The notes under the pieces were generated by a model. The model ran no database searches. It saw nothing but the letters and a program-made list of their open reading frames with translations, and had not been told where the DNA came from. A program made the position numbers and the translations under genes. From Micromonospora inaquosa (GTDB lineage: Bacteria > Actinomycetota > Actinomycetes > Mycobacteriales > Micromonosporaceae), in the NCBI RefSeq assembly GCF_003857055.1, contig NZ_QGSZ01000374.1, positions 1 to 44,654 on the forward strand: a stretch of 44,654 nt of DNA, in the 5' to 3' direction. Below, piece by piece: positions 16,217-23,848 of this stretch. Each line of letters begins with the position of its first letter. Positions within the stretch are counted from its first letter, which is position 1.

Positions 16217-16226
16217 GCGTTAAGGT
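16217..16226 (+). promoter_or_regulatory. GCGTTAAGGT element upstream of the second TagF-like gene
   Basis: GCGTTAAGGT is identical over ten bases to the element upstream of the CDP-ribitol fusion gene (11276 to 11267 on the minus strand). TAAGGT (16221-16226) could be a -10 box giving a leader of about 97 bases. No clear -35 box is seen. Confidence 0.4.
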
Positions 16227-16329
16227 CGCAGTCACACGCAGCCGCGACTGAGCCGCTGCGCGACGGGGGAGTGACGTCGGTCCATCACGGGCACCGCCCG
16301 CAACGAAATCTCGTAGGGAGCGAACTCGT

Positions 16330-18087
16330 TTGTTCGGCACGTTGACAGGACGCCTCGGAGTGGCCGCCCAGAGTGCGCTACTGGTACTGGCCTACCTGGT
16401 CATGCTCGTCGGCGGCGCATTCGGCTGGATCGGCCTGTTCGCCGTCGCCGGATTGGCCGCCATCATCGGCGAGTTCGCCGTCGCCCGCTGGTCACCGCAG
16501 TCGCAGGTGCTGTTGGAGAAGGTGGGCCTGCACTGGTCGTACCGACAGCTGACCCGGGACCTCGCCGCGGTGCTGCTGGTCGCCGCCGAGGTGCGGCTCA
16601 GCGGCGGCGAGCTGACCCTGCTGCTCGTGCTGCCGGCCGTGGTGTGGGTCGTGTCGGTCTTCGCCGGCGCGTTCTCCACCATGATCGAGCGTCGTAACCC
16701 GATCTCCGCCATGGTGCGCAACATCGAGCTGGGTCCACTGTCCAGCGCCCCCCAGCCGCCCGCCTGGGCGGCGGCGGTCGCCGGTGACCGGATGCCGCTG
16801 CTCAACCTGCTGCTGGTGCCGGCCGGCGTGGCAGCCGCGGTGCAGCACGACCCGACGCCGTTCTTCGTGGCCGGCGCTGTGGCGGTCGTGGCGACCGGTC
16901 TGGTGGGCGCCATCATCGCGCTGACCTGGCTGCGGGGTCGGGGCGCGGGGCAGGGCCCGCTGCTGCCGGCGGTCCAGCGTTGGCTGGACAGCTATCGGCC
17001 GGAGGTGGCGCTGTACTTCGCCGGCCCGGCCAAGGACGTCTACCAGGCGAACATGTGGCTCGCCCCGGCCGAGGCGCTGCAGCAGCGCGCGGTGGTGCTG
17101 ATGCGCAGCCGGGAGGCGTTCCTGGAGTTGGCCGACACCCGGCTGCCGGTGATCTGCGTACCGGCCGGGGTCGACTTCATGAACCTCGACCTCGGCGGCG
17201 TCCGCGCGGCGCTCTACTGCGCCAACGTCGGCGCGAACATCCACATGCTCCGCGAGCCGGGTACGAAGCACGTCTTCGTCGGGCATGGCGACAGTGACAA
17301 GCAGGCCAGCGTCAACCCCTACAGCAAGGTGTACGACGAGGTCTGGGTCGCCGGTCTGGCCGGCCGGGAGCGTTACGCGCGGGCCGGTGTGGGCGTGCTC
17401 GACGCGGACATCGTCGAGATCGGCCGGCCGCAGCTCGCCGGGGTGCACACCTTCGGCGCCGAGTCGGTGGACCGGCCGTTCACAGTGCTCTACGCGCCGA
17501 CCTGGGAGGGTTGGCTCGACGACGACCCGTACCACACCTCGCTGGTGCTGATGGGTGAGCGGATCGTCAAGGGGCTGCTCGCCACGAACCCCCGGGTTCG
17601 CCTGATCTACAAGCCGCACCCGCTGACCGGTTCGCGGTCGAAGGCGGCCAAGGCCGTGCACGAGCGGGTCGTCACGGCGATCCGGGCTGCCGGCGGCGAC
17701 CCGGACGCGTCCTCGCTGGACGGCACCGCGCACCTGGTGGTCACCGGCCGCACGCCGGCGCTGTTCGACTGCTTCAACCAGACCGACCTGCTGATCAGCG
17801 ACGTGTCCAGTGTGGTGTCCGACTTCGTGCAGAGCCAGCGGCCGTACGTGGTGGCCAACCCGGCCGGCCTGTCCGAGGACGACTTCCGCCGCGAGTACCC
17901 GACGGCTCGGGCCGCGTACCTGCTCTCCAAGGACTGCGGTGAGCTGGAGAAGATCGTGACGGTCACCCGGGCCGGTGACGACCCGATGACCGAGGCCCGC
18001 CGGGAGCTGAAGACCTACCTGCTCGGCCCCGCCGAGGCGAACCCGATGGACCGCTTCCAGGAGGAGATCGACCGGCTCTGCCGCTGA
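16330..18087 (+). CDS. Membrane-anchored TagF/TarL-like polyol-phosphate transferase (2)
   Basis: A 585-residue paralogue of the transferase at 7964-9652. It has the same build: hydrophobic helices over about residues 12-200, then a catalytic domain with GHGDSDK (318-324), IGRPQL (364-369), YAPTWEGW (388-395), KPHPLTG (428-434) and LISDVSSVVSDF. His319 and His430 correspond to the two His expected to be catalytic in TagF. The start is TTG, with AGGGAG nine bases upstream; no ATG or GTG gives a better fit, and the hydrophobic start of the protein is preserved. Two such enzymes in one locus suggest a primase/polymerase pair (TagB/TagF-like), or two different polyol-phosphate chains. It has its own promoter-like element and ends at a strong bidirectional hairpin. 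Confidence 0.87.
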   Translation: MFGTLTGRLGVAAQSALLVLAYLVMLVGGAFGWIGLFAVAGLAAIIGEFAVARWSPQSQVLLEKVGLHWSYRQLTRDLAAVLLVAAEVRLSGGELTLLLVLPAVVWVVSVFAGAFSTMIERRNPISAMVRNIELGPLSSAPQPPAWAAAVAGDRMPLLNLLLVPAGVAAAVQHDPTPFFVAGAVAVVATGLVGAIIALTWLRGRGAGQGPLLPAVQRWLDSYRPEVALYFAGPAKDVYQANMWLAPAEALQQRAVVLMRSREAFLELADTRLPVICVPAGVDFMNLDLGGVRAALYCANVGANIHMLREPGTKHVFVGHGDSDKQASVNPYSKVYDEVWVAGLAGRERYARAGVGVLDADIVEIGRPQLAGVHTFGAESVDRPFTVLYAPTWEGWLDDDPYHTSLVLMGERIVKGLLATNPRVRLIYKPHPLTGSRSKAAKAVHERVVTAIRAAGGDPDASSLDGTAHLVVTGRTPALFDCFNQTDLLISDVSSVVSDFVQSQRPYVVANPAGLSEDDFRREYPTARAAYLLSKDCGELEKIVTVTRAGDDPMTEARRELKTYLLGPAEANPMDRFQEEIDRLCR

Positions 18088-18097
18088 TCTGGCATCG

Positions 18098-18131
18098 CGC
18101 GCCCGGCCCGACACCCGTCGGGTCGGGCGCG
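18098..18131. terminator. Bidirectional hairpin between TagF-like and DUF952 genes
   Basis: A 15-bp stem with one G-T wobble (CGCGCCCGGCCCGAC, loop ACCC, then its complement) lies between two convergent genes, 10 bases after the first stop and 22 bases before the second. Confidence 0.8.
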
Positions 18132-18153
18132 TCCGGTTCAGCCCGCGTCCGGT

Positions 18154-18495
18154 TCAGCTCAGCAGGGCGGCCACCGCGTCGGCGGCCGGAAGGTCCGCCG
18201 GCAACACCCGCGCCGCCACCACCGCGGTGACCGGCAGTGGGCCGTAGACGTGCGGGAAGAGTTGACCGCCGCGCGACGGCTCCCACCGCAGCGCGTCGCC
18301 CAGTTGCTCCTCGTCGACGCTGAGCAGGGTCAATCCGGTAGCGCCGGCGAAGTGCCGCCGCGCCGTCTCCACCACCTGGTCGCCGGCGGAGAGGTGGATG
18401 AAACCGTCCTGCCGGTCCACGGCGGAGCCGGTGAAGGCGCCGGCGGCGAGGGCGTCGTCCCATTCCGTGCTCGGCAGCAGTTTGTAGATCACCAC
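18154..18495 (-). CDS. DUF952 family protein
   Basis: A 113-residue cytoplasmic protein of the DUF952 family, recognised by IYKLLPSTEWDDALAAG near the start, the DRQDGFIHLSAGDQV block (27-41), LLSVDEEQLGDALRWEPS, and FPHVYGPLPVTAV. The family has a small alpha/beta fold and is sometimes linked to glutathione S-transferase-like or ADP-ribose-type chemistry, but has no settled function. The start is GTG at 18495. It stands alone between a terminator hairpin and a divergent small gene. Confidence 0.85.
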   Translation of the reverse strand: MVIYKLLPSTEWDDALAAGAFTGSAVDRQDGFIHLSAGDQVVETARRHFAGATGLTLLSVDEEQLGDALRWEPSRGGQLFPHVYGPLPVTAVVAARVLPADLPAADAVAALLS

Positions 18496-18605
18496 AGCAG
18501 CGTACGGGCCCGGCGTCGGCGCGCTCGCCCGGTTTTCGCCGGTACCGCCGCGCCCGTCGCCTCCCGCCGGGCATGCTCAGGTCAGAGGCCGCGGAGGGAT
18601 GGGCG

Positions 18606-18917
18606 ATGCAGAGCTACGACGATGACTGGACCGACAGCCAGCGTGCGCTGTACGACGAGTGCTACCGGGCCGGCGGCGAGTGGGCCGAGGACCCGGACAC
18701 TCCGTCCGACGACGTACAGCACGTGATCAACCTGGCCGAGGCGGACGACGACGCCTTCGGAGACGCCGAGATCGACTACCCGCCGCTGGTCGACGCTGTC
18801 ACCCAGGCCAGCGGGGTCACCGTCACCAGCGTGCCGGCCAGCCACGAGGACCCGGGTTTCCGCGGGTTCACCGACGGCGTCCGGGACGCCACCGCCGACG
18901 ACGTCTTCGGCCTGTAG
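18606..18917 (+). CDS. Small acidic hypothetical protein
   Basis: A 103-residue very acidic protein (many Asp and Glu; SYDDDWTDSQRALYDECYRAGGEWAEDPD in part) with no recognised domain and no signal or membrane segment. ATG at 18606 is chosen because GGAGGG ends eight bases before it; the frame opens 11 codons earlier without a ribosome site. Codon bias and the ribosome site support a real gene. It precedes the two-component regulator by about 95 bases; no functional link is evident. Confidence 0.7.
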   Translation: MQSYDDDWTDSQRALYDECYRAGGEWAEDPDTPSDDVQHVINLAEADDDAFGDAEIDYPPLVDAVTQASGVTVTSVPASHEDPGFRGFTDGVRDATADDVFGL

Positions 18918-19013
18918 CGGCCGGTAGCCCGCCCGCGCGGGCGGGCGGTCTCCCGGTCCGCGCGCGCTTCTGCCACCATTCGCAGAACAGCGCTGCGACA
19001 GACGGGGGCACGG

Positions 19014-19670
19014 GTGCGCATCCTGCTGGTGGAGGACGACCGCCGGGTGGCCGCCGCGCTGTTCTCCGCTCTCACCCGCCGGGGGTACGAGGTCGAGCAC
19101 GCGGCCACCGTCGCCGCCGCGCTCTCCGCCGCCCCGTGCGACCTGGTGCTGCTCGACCTGACCCTGCCCGACGGGGACGGCACCGACCTGTGCCGGGAGT
19201 TGCGTCGGCGCAGCAGCCAACTCGGCATCATCGCGGTGACCGCCCGGGGTGAGGAACGTGACCGGGTGCTGGGTCTGCGCCTCGGTGCGGACGACTACGT
19301 GGTCAAGCCGTTCTCGATGGTGGAGTTGCAGGCCCGGATCGAGGCGGTGCTGCGCCGCGCCGCGAACGCCGCGCCCGAGCGGCACCTCATCGAGGCCGGG
19401 TCGGTGCGTATCGATGTGGCCGCGCGGACGGTGACCGTCGAAGGCCGTGCCGTGACGTTGACCCGCAAGGAGTTCGACGTGCTCCTCTCGCTGGCCCGCC
19501 AGCCGGGGGTGGCGGTGCCCCGCGATCGGATCCTGCTCGACGCCTGGGGCACCACCTGGGCCGACCGGCACACCGTTGAGGTGCACGTCGGGTCGCTGCG
19601 CGGCAAGCTCGGCGACGCCCGCCTGGTGGAGACCGTGCGCGGCGTCGGTTACCGGCTGCGCGTCGCGTGA
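19014..19670 (+). CDS. OmpR/PhoB-family response regulator
   Basis: A 218-residue DNA-binding response regulator. The receiver domain (1-115) has acidic pocket ED-D (7-9), phosphoacceptor Asp48 in LLDLTLPDG, Thr76 and Lys98 in VVKPF. The C-terminal winged helix (about 128-216) has LTRKEFDVLLSLARQPG and ends in TVRGVGYRLRV, typical of OmpR/PhoB. GTG at 19014 follows a G-rich stretch. The sensor kinase gene starts nine bases after its stop. Both converge on a TAXI-type binding protein gene, an arrangement like TctD/TctE beside tripartite carboxylate transport genes, so that gene is the likely target. Confidence 0.92.
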   Translation: MRILLVEDDRRVAAALFSALTRRGYEVEHAATVAAALSAAPCDLVLLDLTLPDGDGTDLCRELRRRSSQLGIIAVTARGEERDRVLGLRLGADDYVVKPFSMVELQARIEAVLRRAANAAPERHLIEAGSVRIDVAARTVTVEGRAVTLTRKEFDVLLSLARQPGVAVPRDRILLDAWGTTWADRHTVEVHVGSLRGKLGDARLVETVRGVGYRLRVA

Positions 19671-19679
19671 GGAGCTGAC

Positions 19680-21110
19680 GTGCGCCGCCGCCTGGTGATC
19701 AGCTATCTGCTGCTGATGGTCCTCGTCCTCATCGCGTTGGAGACCCCACTGGCCGCCACCATGGCCAGTCGTGAGACCGAGCGGGTCCGTGCCGACCGGC
19801 TCGCCGACGCCACCCGGTTCGCCTCGCTGGCCGGGCCGGCGTTGCGCGACGGCGGGCCCGGCCCGGTCGAGTCGGAGTTGGCCAGCTACGACGACCTGTA
19901 CGCGATCGGCGCCGCGATCGTCGACCGGGACCGGAAAATCCCGGTCTCGTCGCCGAGGTGGCAGTCGAGCCCGGGAACCGCCACGGTGTTGGACGTCGCG
20001 CTGTCCGGGCAGCAGTCCAGCGCCCCGGAATCGGTCTGGCCCTGGACGACCGACCCGGTGGTGGTGGCGGTGCCGATCAACGACGGTGGCGAGGTGCTCG
20101 GCGCTGTGGTGATCGTGACCCCGGCCGACCCGATCCGCCGAGTTGTCGTTGCCTGGTGGCTGCTGCTCACCCTGGCCGGTCTGCTCGCCGTGCTGGCCTG
20201 TGTGCTCACCGCGTTCGGGCTGGCCGGTTGGGTGCTGCGCCCGGTCACCGAACTGGACGCGGTCACCCACGAGATCGCCGAGGGCGACCGGGGTGCCCGG
20301 GTGCAGCACCGGCTGGGGCCGCCGGAGTTGCGCCGCCTCGCGGCCAGCTTCAACCACATGGCCGACGTGGTCTCCGACGTGATGGACCGGCAGCGCGCCT
20401 TCGTCGCGCACGCCAGCCACCAACTGCGCAACCCGCTCACCGCGCTGCGGCTGCGGGTGGAGGAGTTGGGGCCCAGCCTCACCGACCCGGACGGTCGGTC
20501 GGAGCACCGGCTGGCCCTGGAGGAGACCGACCGGCTCGCGTTGGTGCTCGACGCGCTGCTCACCCTCGCCAGGGCCGAACGGGAGGAGAACGAGCGGGTC
20601 ACCGTGGACGCCGCCGCGGTGGCCGCCTCCCGGGTGGCCGCGTGGGCGCCGCTGGCCCGGCACCGGTCGGTCGCGTTGCGGCTGGCCACGACCGACGGCC
20701 CGGCGTACGCCCAGACCGTGCCGACCGCCGTCGACCAGGCGTTGGACGCGCTCATCGACAACGCGGTGAAGTTCAGCGGGGCGGGCGGGGCGGTGACGGT
20801 GACGGTGGCCCGCCGCGACGACGGCGTGGCGTTGGAGGTGCGCGACTCCGGCCCCGGCATGACCGAGAGTCAGCTCGGTCAGGCGACCGAGCGGTTCTGG
20901 CGGGCCCCGGACGCGCAGAACGTGGACGGCGCGGGGCTCGGCCTGACCATCGCCGCTGTGCTGGTCGACGCCTCGGACGGGCGGCTCACCATGCGCCCGG
21001 GGGAGTCGCGGGGGCTGATCGCCGCCCTGTGGTTTCCGGCGCCGGCCCTCTCGGTGGAGCCGGCGGAGGAGGAACCGGCCGCCGATCTACGGCCCAGCCC
21101 GGCGCGCTGA
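19680..21110 (+). CDS. Sensor histidine kinase
   Basis: A 476-residue membrane sensor kinase. First transmembrane helix at about 5-27, an extracytoplasmic sensor region (about 30-152), second helix at about 157-185, then a HAMP linker (WVLRPVTELDAVTHEIAEGD). The dimerisation domain holds the H-box FVAHASHQLRNPL with phosphorylated His247. The ATPase domain shows the N-box ALDALIDNAVKFS, the G1 box DSGPGM, the F-box-like ERFWRAP and the G2 box GAGLGL. The extracytoplasmic part has no nameable domain. It pairs with the response regulator just upstream. An acidic Pro/Ala tail ends the protein. Confidence 0.92.
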   Translation: MRRRLVISYLLLMVLVLIALETPLAATMASRETERVRADRLADATRFASLAGPALRDGGPGPVESELASYDDLYAIGAAIVDRDRKIPVSSPRWQSSPGTATVLDVALSGQQSSAPESVWPWTTDPVVVAVPINDGGEVLGAVVIVTPADPIRRVVVAWWLLLTLAGLLAVLACVLTAFGLAGWVLRPVTELDAVTHEIAEGDRGARVQHRLGPPELRRLAASFNHMADVVSDVMDRQRAFVAHASHQLRNPLTALRLRVEELGPSLTDPDGRSEHRLALEETDRLALVLDALLTLARAEREENERVTVDAAAVAASRVAAWAPLARHRSVALRLATTDGPAYAQTVPTAVDQALDALIDNAVKFSGAGGAVTVTVARRDDGVALEVRDSGPGMTESQLGQATERFWRAPDAQNVDGAGLGLTIAAVLVDASDGRLTMRPGESRGLIAALWFPAPALSVEPAEEEPAADLRPSPAR

Positions 21111-21119
21111 GCCCGGCCG

Positions 21120-22067
21120 TCACGGTTTGGTGGCGCGGTACCAGGCGGCGGCGCCCGGGTGCAGCGACAGCGGTGCGGTGACGATCGCCGAGCGGGGGCT
21201 CATCCGTCCCGCCGCCGGATGGGCGGCGGCCAGTTCGGCGCGGCGGTCCATCAGCAGCCGGGTCACCTCACGGACCAACGGCTCCGGCAGGCCGGCCCGG
21301 ACGATCAGGTAGTTCGGGTTGGCCACCGTGGTCACCGCGTCCACCCCGTACACGGAGCGGGGGATGTCGCGCGAGACGTAGACCTGGCCGTAGCGCGAGC
21401 GCAGCGGCTCGGTCCACTCGCTGAGGTCCACGATCCGGACGGCGCTGGCCTCGGCCAACTTCTCGATGCCCCGGACCGGCAATCCGCCGGAGAAGAAGAA
21501 CGCGTCGATCCGCCCGGACCGCAGCGCCGTCACCGAGTCGTCCAGACTGAGCCGTTCGCGGCGCACCTCGTCGCCACCGAGGCGGGCCACCTCCAGCAGC
21601 CGGATCGCGGTGATCTCGGTGCCTGAGCCGGGCGCCCCCACGGAGACTCGCCGGCCGCGCAGGTCGGCGACCGTGCGGACCGGGCCGCCGCTCGTGGTGA
21701 CCAGGTGCAGTTGGTCGTCGTACACCCGGGCGATGGCGTCGACCTTGGAGCTTCCCGTCGTGCTGGTGGGCAGCACGTCGGCCTGGGTGAAGCCCAGCTC
21801 GGCCCCGCCGGAGCCGACGAGTTGGACGTTCTCCGCCGAGGCGGCGGTGATCACCACGCTCGCCCGTACGTCGGGCAGTTCCCGGTTGAGGATGGCCGCC
21901 AGGGACTGCCCGAACGCGTAGTAGACAGCGGTGGGGCTGCCGGTGGCGATCCGGATCGTCGTCGGCTGGGTCGGGGTGTCCCGGCAGCTGGCAATGGCCA
22001 GGTTCGCGATCAGCAGCACCGTCGACAGGGCGACCAGGCCGGCGCGGCTGGACGAGGTACGACTCAC
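21120..22067 (-). CDS. TAXI-family solute-binding lipoprotein
   Basis: A 315-residue extracytoplasmic binding protein of the TAXI (TRAP-associated extracytoplasmic immunogenic) type. The signal sequence ends in a lipobox-like IASC, giving a lipidated Cys28. The mature part starts TIRIATGSPTAVYYAFGQSLA, the standard TAXI opening, and continues with SAENVQLVGSGGAELGFTQAD, VGAPGSGTE and DAFFFSGG. It should bind a small carboxylate-type solute. No TRAP membrane subunit is present in this window, so its partner must lie elsewhere or it may act as the ligand receptor for the adjacent sensor kinase. The start is ambiguous: GTG at 22067 or 22076; neither has a ribosome site. Its stop is nine bases from the kinase stop. 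Confidence 0.85.
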   Translation of the reverse strand: MSRTSSSRAGLVALSTVLLIANLAIASCRDTPTQPTTIRIATGSPTAVYYAFGQSLAAILNRELPDVRASVVITAASAENVQLVGSGGAELGFTQADVLPTSTTGSSKVDAIARVYDDQLHLVTTSGGPVRTVADLRGRRVSVGAPGSGTEITAIRLLEVARLGGDEVRRERLSLDDSVTALRSGRIDAFFFSGGLPVRGIEKLAEASAVRIVDLSEWTEPLRSRYGQVYVSRDIPRSVYGVDAVTTVANPNYLIVRAGLPEPLVREVTRLLMDRRAELAAAHPAAGRMSPRSAIVTAPLSLHPGAAAWYRATKP

Positions 22068-22138
22068 GCGGAGCACTGTGCGCCGTCGGACCGGTGCGCG
22101 CAAGCCCTGGTCGGCCACGTCCGGACGGTCGGCGCCGG

Positions 22139-22879
22139 TCAGCAAGCGGCGCGGCCTGCGGGCACCCTGACCGGACCCCGCACCGACGCCGGGTTCACCC
22201 CGCGCGCGGGTGCGGCCAGCGGGTTGCGCGCCGGCTCCAACGCCGCGCTGCGCAGGATCCGCTGCCGGTCCGGGCCGTCGGCCACGCTGACCAGGAAGCA
22301 GCCGGTGCCGGGGCGGAGCCGGGCCGGCACGTCGAGCACTGCCGCACCCCGGATCAGCACGGCGGCCAGCTCCCGGTCGGTGAGTCGGACACCGAGGATG
22401 TGCCGGCGGACGTGCCGCCCGGCGGCCAGCAGCGCCGAGCGCCAGGCCGCCTCCGCCAGCCGGGTCACCAACCGTCGGCGGGCCGGCGAGGCGCCGGGCA
22501 GTGGCCCGGTGAGCAGCTCGCGCCGCCCCTGCCACCAGCCCGCGTCCAACAGCCGGGTGTACGCGCCCTGGTGCTCCCGGGGCACCCACAGTCGGTGCAG
22601 CTCGTAGCGGCGGCGCAGGCCGCCGACGGCCACCTCGTGGGTGACCGGGATGTCCAGCCGGGCGAGCAGTTGCCGCATCCGCTGCGCGGCGTCCTCCCGG
22701 TTGAACTCCACCCCGGGGGCGTGCTCGGCCCGTACCGCGCTCGGTCGGGCGGCGGTCGGTGGCGGTGTGCAACGTTGCAGGCAGGCAGCCTCGAACGCGT
22801 CGCCCAGGGTCAGACAGTCCAGCGGGGAGGGGGGCGTCGAGGGGTGGGGCCGGTCGAGCAGAGCGGGTTCGCGGGTCAA
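22139..22879 (-). CDS. Hypothetical protein
   Basis: A 246-residue soluble protein I do not recognise. It is Arg/Ala-rich without membrane segments. A central region (RRRYELHRLWVPREHQGAYT, LLDAGWWQGRRELLTG) has conserved-looking Trp, Tyr and Arg, and a later part (HVRRHILGVRLTDRELAAVLIRGAAVLD) looks like a structured domain. The start is TTG at 22879, with GGGAG seven bases upstream. It lies 71 bases upstream of the TAXI gene on the same strand, so the two could share a transcript. Normal codon bias over the full length is the main support. Confidence 0.65.
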   Translation of the reverse strand: MTREPALLDRPHPSTPPSPLDCLTLGDAFEAACLQRCTPPPTAARPSAVRAEHAPGVEFNREDAAQRMRQLLARLDIPVTHEVAVGGLRRRYELHRLWVPREHQGAYTRLLDAGWWQGRRELLTGPLPGASPARRRLVTRLAEAAWRSALLAAGRHVRRHILGVRLTDRELAAVLIRGAAVLDVPARLRPGTGCFLVSVADGPDRQRILRSAALEPARNPLAAPARGVNPASVRGPVRVPAGRAAC

Positions 22880-22909
22880 CGGAGGCTCCCTTGTCGGAGT
22901 CTTGGTTGC

Positions 22910-22940
22910 CCTACCGTGGCTTCTGCCACGCCGTTAGGGA
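22910..22940 (-). terminator. Hairpin between yaaA and the hypothetical gene
   Basis: CGTGGC-TTCT-GCCACG forms a 6-bp stem, extended outside by CCCTA/TAGGG across a small internal loop. It lies 47 bases past the yaaA stop on the minus strand and would end that transcript. Confidence 0.5.
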
Positions 22941-22986
22941 ACCGATCCGGCCCAGCCTTGAGCAAATCTTGCGGCTGCCGCGCCCG

Positions 22987-23784
22987 CTACAGGTCGGTAA
23001 CCACCAGATCCACCTGCCGCACCCGGCCCGCGGCGGTGCTCTGCTCCAGCACGTTGTGCTTCAACTCCCGCAGGGTGCCCACCAGCTCTGCTGCGGTGCG
23101 CGGCCGGGCTCCGGCGACGAGGAGGTCCCGGACCAGCCGCCCCTTGGTGGCCTTGTTGAAGTGGCTGACCACCGAACGGACCGGCACCCCGTCGACCTCC
23201 CGCTCGTGCAGAACCCGCACGGTGACAGTGCGCTCGGCCAGCTCCCCGCGCGGCGTCCAGGTGGCCGCGTACGCGCCGGAGCGCAGGTCCAGCACCGGGC
23301 CGCGCCCGGCGGCCCCGTCCATCGCCGGCGTCAGCTCCCTGCGCCAGTACGTCGACAGCGCCCCGACGTCGGGCAGGCGAGCGCCGATCGGGCAGCGGTA
23401 CGGCGGGATCCGGTCGGCCAGCCGGACCACGCCCCACAGCCCGGAGCTGATCAGGATCGACCGGCGGGCCGCCCGCTGCGCCGCCGCCGGCAGGGAGGCC
23501 AGGTCCAGCGCCTCGTAGAGCACCCCGGTGTAGAGCCGCTCGGCCGGCGCGGTGGCGGCCTCCCGCAGTCGGGCGTTGCGCCGCAGCTCGCCCCGTTGGC
23601 CCTCGCTGAGGCCGAGCGCCGCCCGCGCGGTCTCCTCGTCCGGCCCGGCGCTCAACGCCACCAGTGCGTCCAGCACCCGCTCCCGGGCCGGGTTCAGCTC
23701 GGGCAGCGACAGCCGGTCCGGGGCCCAGCGCCGTCCGGTGCCGGCGTCGGCCTTCCCCTCCGAGGGCGGCAGCAGGATGAGCAT
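22987..23784 (-). CDS. yaaA: YaaA/DUF328 family peroxide-stress protein
   Basis: A 265-residue cytoplasmic protein of the YaaA family (DUF328/UPF0246). It opens with the diagnostic MLILLPPSEGKAD and continues with ERLYTGVLYEALD, ILISSGLWGVVRLADRIPPYR, and SHFNKATKGRLVR near the C-terminus. In E. coli YaaA limits free iron and oxidative damage and binds DNA; that role is assumed here from family membership. The ATG at 23784 is unambiguous because the family motif starts there, although the frame is open upstream. It precedes a hairpin and is preceded by the GT-C-like gene on the same strand, 64 bases away. Confidence 0.92.
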   Translation of the reverse strand: MLILLPPSEGKADAGTGRRWAPDRLSLPELNPARERVLDALVALSAGPDEETARAALGLSEGQRGELRRNARLREAATAPAERLYTGVLYEALDLASLPAAAQRAARRSILISSGLWGVVRLADRIPPYRCPIGARLPDVGALSTYWRRELTPAMDGAAGRGPVLDLRSGAYAATWTPRGELAERTVTVRVLHEREVDGVPVRSVVSHFNKATKGRLVRDLLVAGARPRTAAELVGTLRELKHNVLEQSTAAGRVRQVDLVVTDL

Positions 23785-23848
23785 GGGTCTCCTCGACGGC
23801 GAAACGGCGGCGCCCCACGCGCCGGCCCGGCCAGCGTACGACCAGCCC

